Below are positions 52,520 through 64,000 of a stretch of DNA of 64,000 nucleotides, piece by piece (the stretch's first letter is position 1; each line of letters starts with the position of its first letter). The notes under the pieces are model-generated. The model saw nothing but the letters and a program-made list of their open reading frames with translations. It did not search any database and was not told the origin of the DNA. This DNA comes from Marsupella aquatica (lineage: Eukaryota; Marchantiophyta): assembly GCA_973895155.1 (NCBI GenBank), contig OZ316895.1, positions 20,460,001 through 20,524,000 of the forward strand, given 5' to 3'. Made by a program: the position numbers and the translations under genes.

Positions 52520-54824
52520 GGCAATGAGCTGGATCCATGACTGCAAAAACAGTGGGGCTAAAGGATCTACAATAGCTCGGGACCAGCAACGAGCTAGGAC
52601 AGAGAGACATGCAGGCGACCACTGCAATTAAATTGAAAGGTTAGTTCCAAGCAGTCGAGCTCTCGTCGCATGCAGCCAAAGCTGTAGCGAGGGGACGGGT
52701 AAACAATCGATAAAATAAATCAGACAATTCACCGAGTTCCCCTTTTTTGCCCCCACAAGGCTTTCCTCACCTGCGAACTGACCCAGTTAATTTACTCGGA
52801 TTGGAGGTTGATGCATGAAGCGACAGCCTTGTAAATTAATGCGAGAATTAATTAATGGTAATGGTGGTGACAACTTGACTACCACAACAAGATACCTACC
52901 TGAACATAACTGTCCACTCCTCCTCTGATCTCCAATAAATAAATCACTTTCATGCTCCACAGTCCAGTAGGCAATGGCTTGATCGTTCGTAGTTTGCAGA
53001 CACGATGATTTGCCCGTTGCATTGCCTCATGATGCCTCTTTAAAGATCCAGAGGCACCAGGTTGATCAATGTGTCTGCTATCTAATTTCTGTATCCTATC
53101 CTGTACCTAGAACACTGCCAGCCCATCCTCAGGTGCATAATAATTAATAATATATCGTATTACAATGGACTGGTTGACTCATTGGTGATGAAAGTGGTGG
53201 TCAATTGCATTATATAGCTCAAGTAATTAGTCCGTGTTTAGATGGTCCAGGAAGGACTACTAATAAAGTTTTGTTTAGGGGGGCACTTCAACATATTAAC
53301 TACCACGGGATCATCTCCGTGCTAAACCTGTGCTTTGCTTAGTTGGAGAGATTCTTTTAATAGAATTCATTCATTTCAGGCAATAACGGAAAACAAAGAT
53401 TGCGGGCTCTCATCCTTATTACATTAAACTAGTCTGAGTACCCAGACTCCCAATGCCCTTTCTTATTCACACCCAGATTCCCAATACAAAAAAATAAATT
53501 ACCAAAATAATCTATGGCTTCACTTTATAGAGTAGGTCTTAAGGTAGACTTCAATCACAAATGTTAGTATACACATCTCTGGACAATTTTTATTCTCATG
53601 TTAAATTCCACAGAGTCTCCTCGCCTATCTTCAAACCACAGTAATTGTAAGCATTCATAGCTATGAAGGTTGGTATCCATGTCTCCTGCACTAAATTCCA
53701 AACACAATTGGGGCATCACTACTGGGACGAAATTGAAGCTGGAGGGAGGACAAAAACTACGTTAATGATATTTTATTTTTATTTTAATAAGACATGATAT
53801 ACAGTAGATAGGGTAATAGCTTCTCTAATCAATTTTACAGTGGAAGCCATTAGTGGACCATATTAAACACGGAGGTACTGCATTCTCTAAATTCAATTAT
53901 CGTTGAGAAGTCATTACTTTGACCAAATTAGAAATGCAAGTGGTGCATTCATGGGGAGGAAAGGTTATGCTTGTGGATTGAACTCCCCTTCATACGTCAG
54001 ATTTCCATCAAACCACACAGCCCCAAGAAAACGAAGACATACTAGGTGGCCCCCACTGAGCTAGACGAGAATCATGAGTACTCTACTGATTTGTTTAATA
54101 ATGGGGGCCAAGGATTCGAGAAAAGAGAAATCCCACAAGGAGAGGACGACGAAACACAAAAACCAGAGCAATATTAATAAGTTCTCTTGGGCACCTGAGG
54201 TCCTCACTTATGTTCTCCCAACCCGCAAATAAATCATAAATCGTTAAGGTTTAGTGAAAGGATTTATAAGAAGACTTCTGAATTTGTATAAAAACATTAG
54301 TACAATTTGTATCATTATAAAGAAAGATATGGATTTGAAAACATTCCTAAAAAACAAGGGTGTTTATTAATCAAGAATGTACAGTCTTCTGTTCGGACGG
54401 CCCCAAGCTTGTGTCATTTACTCTTTAGAAGATAAATGAACAACCAAACTCATGATGATATCCTTATCATCCGCCACAATCACAACTCAATCTAAGGTAG
54501 GATGGGCTATAGCGTACACACCTCATAATCTTATATTGTTGGACGAGCCCTGTCCCTGTGGGTTGCATGGCGCAAAGAGGGCTGGCCCACAAGGAGTCGG
54601 TCAGGGGTATTTATGTGGTAGCGTGGAGAAACACATATGCGCCAGGGGTGCCCATTTTTTTCATCAATGATCAGGGAAACAGCCAAACAAATCCAACAGG
54701 TGTGGATCTTTCACACCCAAGAACTTTTTTGTATTGGAAAAAGAACTAAAAAAAAGAGGGATCCCTTATTATAATTTTTAGATGGAATGGAATGACGAAA
54801 GGTTGTGCATATTATATGCAATAC
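52518..54824. other. Unassigned intergenic DNA
   Basis: AT-rich with scattered short frames on both strands. No domain, repeat ends or RNA gene recognised. Confidence 0.35.
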
Positions 54825-55165
54825 TCACTGGAGCTCAACCCAACCCAAATCTGTAGCTGTACGGCCTCGAGGTACTATGAATGACCTCCTCTCAAGAGTT
54901 TTCCCCTCGTAGACATGAAGCCGGGCAGATGTTAGCTCCACTATGTGGTCCATTCTCCTTTCCACGTTAGAGATGGAGCTGCTGCTGCGGCTGCTTCTTG
55001 GAAGATCCATGGTGTACGTTTGAGCTATGATTGAACTCCTCTCACACGTTTCCTCTCATGGAGATGAATCTGGGCCGATGTTGGCTCGACTGTGGTCCAG
55101 TCCTCTTTGGAGATGGAGCTGCTGCTGCTACTTGTTGAAAGATCCTCCTGGAACTGCGCCCTCTC
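54825..55165. repeat. About 148-bp diverged tandem duplication
   Basis: The stretch starting TGAATGACCTCCTCTCAAGAG near 54878 recurs as TGATTGAACTCCTCTCACACG near 55026, and both copies continue through GGAGATGGAGCTGCTGCTG to GGAAGATCC/GAAAGATCC. In the first copy the minus strand is open for 61 codons (MDLPRSSRSSSSISNVERR) up to a good donor (CTCCAGTGAGTATT near 54828). The second copy has stops. The first may be a gene fragment or an unproven first exon. Confidence 0.6.
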
Positions 55166-56399
55166 GAGCATGCGTGCACATGCAGTGGGTGGGGACTGTG
55201 GTCCACTTGTTTAGATGGATTGAGGTTGCCATGAGTATTCTCAATGAAGTCTCCATAGATCGCATGACTTCACTCCACGGAGGTGTCCAACTTTTGGGCC
55301 CCTAGTTGCAGTCCATTCGTGACAACTTAAGACCTGATGACGCTCATTACTCAACTCCAATGCCACACAACTAACAAAGGTGAAAAACGTTTGGCGTCAA
55401 CTCCGGTGCCTAGATTCGAGACAAGTGACATGCCATAACTTTCCACGCGCAAACTGTTTTCTTATGAGCCCTATGACTGCGCTCTCTGTTTTCAATGAGA
55501 ATCTGGGCCTAACACATTTGTAATCCTCATCCGATGTAGAGGATGTCCCCCATATTCCACAGATCTCTGAAAACTGATGTCCAGAGGGGATGATACGCAG
55601 GCACCACTTTTTCCCCACGCGCAAATGAGAAAATCTGTTCATCGCCGATTTCGATTACTTTCCCAGTCCACAGATCCAGTTTAAGATTTCAGATAATGGC
55701 GAGACAAAACAACGAAACTGCTCTGTTTGCGGTATTTCACACTTTTTGGCAATAAAGATTGATCTTCAATGCCAAAAACAGGCATCGAACTGACTGTACC
55801 TTGTGGGCAACGAGAACTCAGTAAAGCTCAATTGATTCGGTGACCAAATTAGTTTGGTGACCAAATTACAGGCTTTTGGTAACTGGTCAAAGGGGTTATT
55901 AACGTTTATGTTTTGACATGAATACTGGATCTTGTGGAATAAGAACCGTGTCCAATCCCCCAGGAGTTTGGATCTCTGAACTCTTGAACCAGTGAGGAGC
56001 ACGGAGTACTGCTGACATAGTAGAATGAGTGGTATACGAAAAGAAAGTGCCCTTCCGACAAAGGCACATCCACGAAGGCACTGCTAGCGCACCACAGCAG
56101 TGGACAGTTAATAGCTCGACCCCCACGTCGGAAGCTTTTAATTAACGCTGTTGCTTTCCTTGTGGGAGGGACCGGCTAAAGCCCACCTGTACCAGCCTAG
56201 AAAAGGTTTTCCCCTTGTGAAACGAAGGCAATAAATCCTCGAGGTGCGATGGGAAATGAATGACCTGACAACAAACACGCTTTTTACCCGACTCCTGAGA
56301 GCTTTCTCTGTCCTTCTGCACTAAATATTCGTGCCTCAGGGCACAGCGGGATGTGTAATGCTAGGTCATCTGAGCAATAAGGCACATTTCATTGCAGAT
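55166..56399. other. Unassigned intergenic DNA
   Basis: Short frames only. The right end is likely the promoter of the possible gene that follows. Confidence 0.35.
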
Positions 56400-58058
56400 C
56401 AGCTCTAGGGTTTATTTTTGTCTTGATCCTTGAAGGGAAAGTGTCGACGAGCAAGCTCTGGACATAGTTGTCTCTTCCTCGCTGGGTTTTCCTTGCCTTC
56501 ATCCCTCTTCAGACGATGGTATCACACTAAAAACAATCGGTGAGTTTCAGAGAGTCGTTGTCCGCCAGTCCAGTTCTGACACAAGCCGATTTTTCTGCAC
56601 TTTGATATGGACCCACCAACGCTTCTAAACTCGGACTGTTCCATTACTGAAAGAGCGATGGCGTGGATTCATGGATGCCCTTGTGCCCATATCCGCACTA
56701 ATAACCCGGAGCTTCGGATGCGAAACTCAATGACCCGGCCCATCATCAGTTCCCTTTGGGATTCTCATGACACACGTGACAAGCGCTGCCCTGTTAGAAT
56801 CGAATCAGGTCCCTGTGATGGAGTTCTGGAAAGCACAGGGTGTCAAATTAAAGGTAGACTCGTTGACTGCCTTGAAAAGTAGCACCCAGGTGAGAAGGAC
56901 GAATCGAGATGTCTGCAGCAGAGGTCGTGTTACTTCTAAACCATACAGCAAAAGGTAATATCTGGCGGTTCTACCTCATCAGGCAATCGTTCCAAATATC
57001 TGGAGTTTCTACCTGATCAGACAATCCTTCCGTTAGGACCACCTGATCTATTGCACCCTAGGAGTTTTAATCATTGTTTGTCTCGCAGTCAAATGCGATG
57101 AACGACGCTAATCAACTTCGGTAGTAGGCTAAATGCTCTAAACAGCCATTTCCGCTGCAGTCCACACAGAAGAGTGAACACAAAGTACCGAACAGATGAG
57201 CGTTGCCATTCACGTGGTTCTTCCAAACCTCCCGCCCAAGAACGAGGTAAGGGACTCGGCAATCCAGTCATTAGAATGAGAGACAAGGGTGGAAAGTGCG
57301 AAATTAACAGGGAAATTGCATCCTACAACTGCAGGAATGTCCATGGGTTCGGCCACACAGATAGCCTGGGCCCACCGGCGGCATATCTGAAGGTCTCACT
57401 TAGTCTCTCTCCATTACAATCCTGATACGATGAGTCTTCCTACAACTGAATTTGATCAGATCTATGAACGGGAAGAGGGATAGATCGCGGGAGACCGTTG
57501 AAAATCTGCTGACTGAAGTCCGATTCAATCAGAGTTCTGAAACCTCGTAACAGAATAATGCAGTCAAGCATCCATAGAACAAAGATGTAGAGATGGTTCG
57601 TTTCAATCCTTTGGGCAATCATGCTCGGTTGCACACCAAATAACATTCTAGATGCAACCTTACGCCATATGCCCGGGCGTCAACCGGAATTGCTGTACAA
57701 GTCCGAACAATTTCCAAAAATGTGAACAATTTTCTTGTAATAGACCCTAGAGAATATGGATCATACGAATGCAGATCTCCCTCCTCTCTACCCGCCAACG
57801 ACCCGGTCTACTTTTCAACTTTTCTAGTGTTCCGAACACAGCAATCTTCTGCGGTGTTTGGTAATTCAATCCTGAAAAATGGATCCAGGTGAGTTTTCCA
57901 AGGAAGGCGAACTTGGACTACGGCTATACAAATTGCCATCAACAGTAAGGTTCTGTCGACGATTGAGTTTCCTTTCCTGTGAGTTTCCTGGCAAAGGCAT
58001 TAGCGGCTGCCTGGCATCACACAAGGCACAAATGCTCTCCTCTCCCTGTCCTTCATAA
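56400..58058 (+). CDS. Possible small multi-exon gene of unknown function
   Basis: I do not recognise this. A leader-like stretch at about 56400 has CTCTAGGGTTTA, a telo-box motif common in plant 5' leaders. From the ATG at 56767, five segments join in phase with consensus GT-AG ends: 56767-56889, 57089-57120, 57161-57246, 57744-57860 and 57946-58058 (stop TAA), giving 156 residues. It starts MTHVTSAALLESNQVPVMEF and includes HSRGSSKPPAQER and DPREYGSYECRS. No domain, signal peptide or membrane segment stands out. An overlapping frame from 56607 (91 codons) competes for the first exon, and the last exon is the weakest. It may be a lineage-specific gene, a longer gene I have not resolved, or a non-coding transcript. 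Confidence 0.3.
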
Positions 58059-58426
58059 ATTTTGGATCGTGGCCTTCCACCGGACTGGGAACGACCACCT
58101 TTATTCTGCTAACAGTCAAAACGCGACAAGGTTAGATATTGGAAGACCGAACAAGTATTAAGCATTGAATCACTCACATTATACAACCTCGTAGGTCTTG
58201 AATTCACAATTCTCTGGATATCGACCCGGGTCTTATCAGAAAACACGTTGACCTGGTAGTTCCTGGTTTAACGCCAGTCCATTTTGGAGGGAATGCCAGT
58301 GTCTCATCACATGGCAACTGATGCAAGGTCACACAACTCGGGAGATACACACACTACAGACTCTGCTGCGAGTAGCTATGTCGGATGTGAAAGACGTGAT
58401 GCACTACTGACCGTGACACTATCCAT

Positions 58427-61400
58427 TCAGATGAAAGGTTTGGTCCCATGCCATGAAGATGCAAGATTTGCGCAGTGCGGTACACACCCAAAGTTTGAGG
58501 ACTCTGGTGCAATGCCATTAAGATGCAAGATTTGCACAGTGGGGTACACACCCAAAGGTTGAGGACACTTGTGCCATGCATGTAAAGTGTGTGTAAACCT
58601 TACTCCTTTATTTTGCATGGGAGACTCAGGACCGGCATATCGTCTTAGGAGGACCCTTAGTTCCTTGTTCCAATCGGCTAGCATTTGCACCTGAAGTACC
58701 ACAACAATGCACATGCACATTCCAAATCCAAATCAGGCAGAGCCAGAAAAAGTCCCGTAACTCTCGTCGAGCACCTACCTTAAAGTCAAATAGCTGCAAT
58801 ACTATACATGTGCCTACATTTCGCTCCAAGACGCAAGTTACCAAACAGACAGTCCTGCTGTTCATTGCCTTTTACAGAAATCGAAATGCTAGGTTAACAT
58901 ACCTCGACTTCAGCTTTGTCAAGGTTGCCTCTACACAGAGCCGCCTCCTGACTCAGTGACTGAGTCTCTTGTAGCAACGCTTGCAATTTCGTCTCTGCAA
59001 CTTTAACCCTGCATGCAAAGAACAATAATCTGACTGAAGCTTTACCCAGTAGTTTCACAATGAAGCGGTTATGAAGGAGAGACGTGCAAATTAGTCCATC
59101 AATGTCTTGGGAGGCCATGATTTTAAACGAAGTCAACGAAAGATGCACAGATCCTCCATCCCGAAGTAAAATCCCATGAGAATGCTACTCGACTGCAATA
59201 ATGTAGGCTAATGACAATTATCTAAAACAATCACTGCCTAATCGAGTCAAATTGCAGGAAATTTGGGCGACAAGGAACCCCTGTGGACGGATGAGTCGAA
59301 TCATGTAGCCATTTATTTAAAACAGCACACACAGGCGCTGCCTGACTGCAAAGAGAATATGATGGCAGATGGATAGATTAATCATCGCAAAAGAAAACGC
59401 TTGGACAGATATAATACCTTTCCCGACTTCCACCAAGCTCAGACTCCATACATCTGAAAATGGACGAGAACTCAAGATTGATGGCATTCAGAGCCTCGTT
59501 CTCTTCTTCTAGAGCTTTAATGATGCCAGAGGTAACTGCTGACGAGACCATTTCATTGACAGCTCGTTCAGCCGCATTGGAAGCAGCTTCTCTATCATAT
59601 TTTTCTTGCAGAGAAATTAGTTCCCTGCCGGCTTCCTCACATTTCTGCATGGCAAATCAATAAATGGTCACGCCCACTATGCAAATAGTGGCTTACAAAA
59701 GGGGATGTAGTGACCTTCCATGCTTATAAGTTTGGGCGCAGATAATTGAAGTATACTAACTGGATCACATTAGCCACGGATTTGTGACTGAAGTTACCTC
59801 TTTGGCTTCCAACAAGAGGACCTGTAATGCTGCTTCCTCAGGTAGCGACCTGGATTCGGCAAAGAAAGCACTCATCACTTGGTGTCCCTCGGCACGGAGG
59901 ACCAACACTTCTTCCTGTAGTCTGCAGAACAATCCTTGCTTTAGTGTTTAAACCGATTGCCTTCAACCAAAAACCAATTCCCACGGTGTTTTAGCATTTC
60001 ACTTCACTTTATCAAACATGGGATGCGGACTTGTTTTGTTACAGATTCATCTACGCGCTGAGGGAAATGACTCAATTGTTAATCACTGTCTGAAAACGAA
60101 ATCCGGCAGGCACCTAAAGGATTAGGTTGCCATTTATCCACTCTTGGGCCCTAGAATAATTGATGAAGGACCAACCACGGGACAATAGAGGAATGATCGC
60201 AAGCACTTGTGAGCCTTACTGCGGGCAAATGGGCTCTGAGCAAGTTTTACTACAGATCCCACGAGCATTACTGTTGCTGAAAAATCGATAGGCACGTCGC
60301 TGATAGTGTTAACATTCGTTCACTCTTCAACTAGGGACACTGCGAAGGTACAGCCCACAATCACAAGGCGTACTTATACAAACCTAGAATTCTGTTCCTC
60401 CAGCTTTGCAATCCGTAACTTCAAGGACGCCACGTACTCGGTGTAGTCCATCTGAACCAGGGCACAGATAGGGCTCAGTACAGTACGAGCAAGATATCAA
60501 TCATTGAACGAAATAGGTCCTGCCTGCCAAGATAGGGACTTCTTGATCTGTGACTCAAGAACGAGATGAGAACATGTGCACAATGGAGTTCCTTTCGAGC
60601 CTTAACACTTATGCAAGCCTCTACGGTACTCGGAGGACCCGTAGAAATCGCAGAATCCTGTCAGCCCTGAAACGACAGGACAACCGTGGAGACATTCATC
60701 CTCAGACGCTTGACTTAAGGAATGCATTTCATTCGCGGTTTCAATTTGCGGAGACAGAAGAAGAGAGAGATTAAAAATATAAATTCATAGTAATTTGACT
60801 CCAATACATTTTCCTGAAGTTGGCGCCGCCTTCATGTCTACTCCTCCTTGAATCGCTGGAAATAAAAAACAACCTCAACACCAATACGAATTTCATAATT
60901 CAAATGTTTGCACATATAAGTATGTCTGAAAGTCTTGCGTCCCACGATTCGTCTGCATTGCACTTGTCCAAAAACAAGAAGCATTCGGCGAGTTCATCAG
61001 TCAAACACGCGCATGCCTGTCCTCCTAATGACAGTAATTGCATTTATGAAGGTCCCTCAAAAGATTATATCCCTACCCTTCATAAAAAGAGAAGGCTGCC
61101 AAAATGGGCAGATGCTTGCGCTCAGTTACAGTTGTGGCGTATGTCTATTACAATTTTATATCGACAAATTTGTGGGTTTATCGAGTCCAGTGTCAGGATG
61201 GCTTGCCGAAAGCAATAGTGTGAGTACAGTGTAAGGACTAACCTCCAATGTAACTCGACCGTCTTGAGCCAACGCTTTTCGAAGCCGCTCCAATTCCTCG
61301 ATCAGCGTTTCATTCTTCCTCTCTGTTTCCTCTGCTTTATCCTCGGCCTCGGCCGCTCTGTCCTCAGCTTCATACGCCGCCTCCATGAACACATCACGAT

Positions 61401-61852
61401 CGTTGTGATACAACGCACACTCGTTCTCCAACCTGCTGCACTCCTCTTTCAATGCTCGGTGTTGCTCTGCCAGCTTCTGACTTTCCGCAACCTGCCTCTT
61501 CAGTGCTTGCGCACTCAACACGGCCTCTTCCTGGAGAAACATGCCCAAACTTCAGCTTCAGGACGTTCTGTGACTCTTTAAAACAGACAATGCCCAAACA
61601 CCAGATATTCACCGATGTCAACCGATCAAACGAACATACCTTCGATTTGCTGCGCTTGTATTCGAGTTCGCGCAACCGGAGTTGCACGTGCTGCATTTGC
61701 AAAGCAAGATCTCGGTAGGTCTCCTCTGCCTTTGCGAGCTTCTGGTTCAGATGCTCCTCCGAAGCACAGAAGCCGAGCGTATGGAAAATCGACTCCTGCA
61801 AGTATGTATCCAGCTCGGCCGGCAGCGCATATTGGTCGCTCTGGGTTCCCAT
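58427..61852 (-). CDS. Plant coiled-coil protein, function unknown
   Basis: Minus-strand exons 61852-61640, 61530-61243, 60451-60384, 59921-59798, 59644-59418, 59008-58903 and 58690-58427 join in phase to 429 residues. It matches from memory a plant coiled-coil family whose members start with a YQLPSEVESYLQES-like block (here YALPAELDTYLQES) and end with a heptad region like AEEEVKVLFEENN (here AEVEVQMLADWNK). The middle is long charged coiled coil: ALKRQVAESQKLAEQHR, YHNDRDVFMEAAYEAEDRA, KLRIAKLEEQNSRLQEE. It is cytosolic or cytoskeletal by inference only; I know of no assigned function. The ATG at 61852 is used because the longer frame to 61864 begins with GTG. The 3' end is uncertain: a strong donor (GTAAGG at 58603) lies inside the last exon, and beyond it the frame runs into a tandem repeat. 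Confidence 0.8.
58445..58585. repeat. 64-bp tandem duplication at the coiled-coil gene 3' end
   Basis: AGATGCAAGATTTGC at 58457 recurs at 58521, and the surrounding units match through GGTACACACCCAAAG and GAGGAC. About 2.2 copies are present. Confidence 0.85.
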
Positions 61853-63610
61853 CGTTGCATTCACGAAATTCTCACCCGCTGCTATCCCAAGTATCTAACT
61901 CCACAACCTGTCCGGGAGAGGATCTAAAGGACCCGAATTCCACCACAGCGATATATAGCAGCAGGCCTCACAGATTTCTTGGTAGCACCGAAAGCACAAA
62001 GCAGTTTCGAAGAACCGAAATGTGATCAAATCCATCATCTTGAACCGCTCACGGCTGCATAGTACCGTAGTCTATCCATACGTCACAGTCCCCGCTGATG
62101 ATATGTCCAGCAAATGTCCATCGTCGTAAAACTCACGATCTTCAAATTTCCATGATCTCTCATTCATTAGTCCTCCATTACGTCCTAGAGCGCGCTCATC
62201 GACGATATCGCATCATAAACCCACAGCAATGCGGCACAGTTTCTACGCTTCTAAAATTCATCGGAACCAGTTTCTGTAATGCATTGCAACTTACTATTGA
62301 GGCGACCACCGAGGTGTGGGCCAATTCGATCGGCACAGAACAGAGGAGAAGGGCACTGGCGTCAGGTCACGACTCACGACCAAAGCTCGTGAATGGAGTA
62401 GAATCTGAACGGAACGAAAATTCAAAATCGTAGGGAGGCCTTTGGTCATGCTGCGCATCGTTACTCTTTACAACTCTACCCCATACAGGCGGACCCACTA
62501 ACTCCCCACTACAGTATCAGTGTACGTGTGCGCGTTAGGGTGGTTTACAAGACGTTGGGCCAGCGTACTATGTATCACACTTACTATATATCACACTGCC
62601 AAAAAAAGACAACAGGGGAGACATGACACCAAAGGCAAAAAATAACCCAATAAAGGGGGGAAGTGAAAGGCCCCAAGAAGACCAAAGAGTCTCAACAAGT
62701 CAAGGAGCATCCCAAAAAAACTAAAAACTAGCATCCCAAAAAAACTAAAAACTAAAAAACTAAGCTTACTTGGCTGAGCAAATTATCGGGTCAGCCAGTT
62801 TTTCCTTGTTTTGAAACATTACTCAAGGTGGCTACTATTTGACCCTGCATGCAAGTGCATACAAGCATAGGTTTGGCTATGGAGTATGTTTGTTTTCAAT
62901 TATAGAGTACTTTCTTACTATTGGAGAATATTTCCTGGGTAACATTCCCCCATAGTGCATTCAATGGTGGCGAATGAAATAGAAGTTTTTTACATTTCAG
63001 CCTGAGCATCTTTAGCCTGCCTGTTTTTAAAGTAGATGATTGGCTAATTTTTGCCCACAAAAAAATGGCCAAGGGGGTACTCGTTTTAGTAAAGAAGATG
63101 GCCCCAGAACCCATTTGAAATAGTTTTGTACACTATATTGTTCAGAGTATTGTGATCATGTAGTTTAAGTCATAAACCTGGTTTTCAAGGTTTTTCTACT
63201 CTTGCCAGTGACTGAGATCAAGGAAGCCAATATTAAGCCACAGCTCTGCAACTTTTATTTTCACCCAACTTAACAAAATGGGCTACCAATTTGCTGAGAG
63301 GTAGAAGAAAGTTAGAGAAAACCAAGTTTACAAATTGAGCTCAAATCGAGTTAGAGTTAGAGAGTTAAACGTGTTCCAACCTGACCTAAAGCCAACCTTA
63401 CTAAGCCGCCCATAAGTAGGCCTACCTTGATTAATCCAACCATACCAAAGGCAACTTTGAAGCCAAGATTAAATTGCAAGCCTGGAACCAGAGGGAGTGA
63501 AACTGAAGTCTTAACCGAGAAGCCAAAATCAAGCCAAATCCCTAAGATTTTTCATTTAGTACTGAACCATGTAGAGGTTAACTCAGTCTTGGGTTAAACC
63601 ATGGTTAGTA
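61853..63610. other. Coiled-coil gene upstream region and spacer
   Basis: Contains the presumed promoter of the coiled-coil gene and, at 62706-62753, two 24-bp units of AGCATCCCAAAAAAACTAAA. The last 250 bases grade into the LTR at the right edge. No gene recognised. Confidence 0.4.
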
Positions 63611-64000
63611 TGTTAACTGGGGTTAGAGTAAACCCTAGTTGAAGAGTTGGTCCTTATCTCTTCAACTTCTATGTGGTGTGAGAACACACAAGAGAGTTCT
63701 CAAGAGAGAACACAGGGATATAGCAAGAGATGAGAGCTTGAAGAGATGAGAGCTATGGTGATGCTTGAGTACACACATAACTGCTAATAAAGCTTGGTCT
63801 TCCCGTGGACGTAGCCAACCTTGAGGCGAACCACGTAACTATTGAGCATGTGCATGTTTGGAGTGTTTTTCTTGATCTGATTTTTCCCCACAATTGGTAT
63901 CAGAGCTCAGATTTTTTCAGTCGATTAGGAACTCCATAGAACTTGCTTCAAGCAAAGCGAACAGAGGATGATTTCCTCTTCAAAGCGGAGCTATTGGAAG
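63611..64000 (+). mobile_element. 5' end of a copia element running off the window
   Basis: The LTR ends CCCCACA at 63892. Two bases later (63895-63906) is TGGTATCAGAGC, the initiator-tRNA primer site, this time on the plus strand. The LTR start is uncertain; TGTTAACTGGGG at 63611 is the best TG candidate. It shares landmarks with the other LTRs here (GTGGACGTAGCC, GAACCACGTA, TTGAGCATGTGCATG). The ATG at 63968 opens the gag frame MISSSKRSYWK, which continues past the window edge. Confidence 0.75.

Noticed and set aside
58786-58800. Candidate 15-nt microexon (LFDFK) in the coiled-coil gene
   Set aside because: It has AG and GT ends and fits the phase, but direct joining of the flanking exons gives AEVEVQMLADWNK, which matches the family's heptad pattern better.

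Overview
This window looks like nuclear DNA of a land plant. The protein-coding loci are split by short spliceosomal introns, there are chloroplast-type and plant-specific proteins, and the space between genes is full of Ty1/copia and SINE debris. One gene resembles TTC29, a protein of motile cilia and flagella. If that is right, the plant still makes swimming sperm (bryophyte, lycophyte, fern, or a cycad/Ginkgo-type seed plant). The short introns favour a seed-free plant. I cannot name the species.

Layout. 1-6.5 kb: a seven-exon cyclic-nucleotide-gated channel of the CNGC19/20 type (+). 9.2-11.7 kb: a seven-exon TAD2/ADAT2 tRNA adenosine deaminase (+). 12.9-14.1 kb: an intronless TPR protein like TTC29 (-). 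15.5-17.7 kb: a five-exon WCRKC-type chloroplast thioredoxin (-) with an 18-nt microexon. 17.7-35 kb: repeat-rich, with a solo LTR in a perfect target duplication, a tRNA-derived SINE with a 16-bp target duplication, an LTR-to-LTR copia element (22.8-29.4 kb) with target duplication, primer site and polypurine tract, and part of a second related element. 35.2-38.9 kb: a two-exon IMK2-like LRR receptor kinase (-) with an altered catalytic loop. 39-56 kb: gene-poor, with GC-rich patches, a tRNA-like SINE candidate and a four-copy 124-bp tandem array. 56.4-58.1 kb: a possible undescribed small multi-exon gene (+). 58.4-61.9 kb: a seven-exon plant coiled-coil protein (-). The last 400 bases are the 5' LTR, primer site and gag start of another copia element that runs off the window.

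The genes do not form a pathway. They are independent housekeeping, signalling and flagellar genes separated by transposon-filled intergenic DNA. Exon models were built by hand from splice consensus, reading phase and remembered family alignments. They agree in phase throughout, but transcript evidence would be the real test. The most interesting items are the microexon encoding the thioredoxin cis-proline loop, the flagellar TPR gene, the possible new gene near 57 kb, the SINE with its target duplication, and the GC-AG intron in the channel gene.
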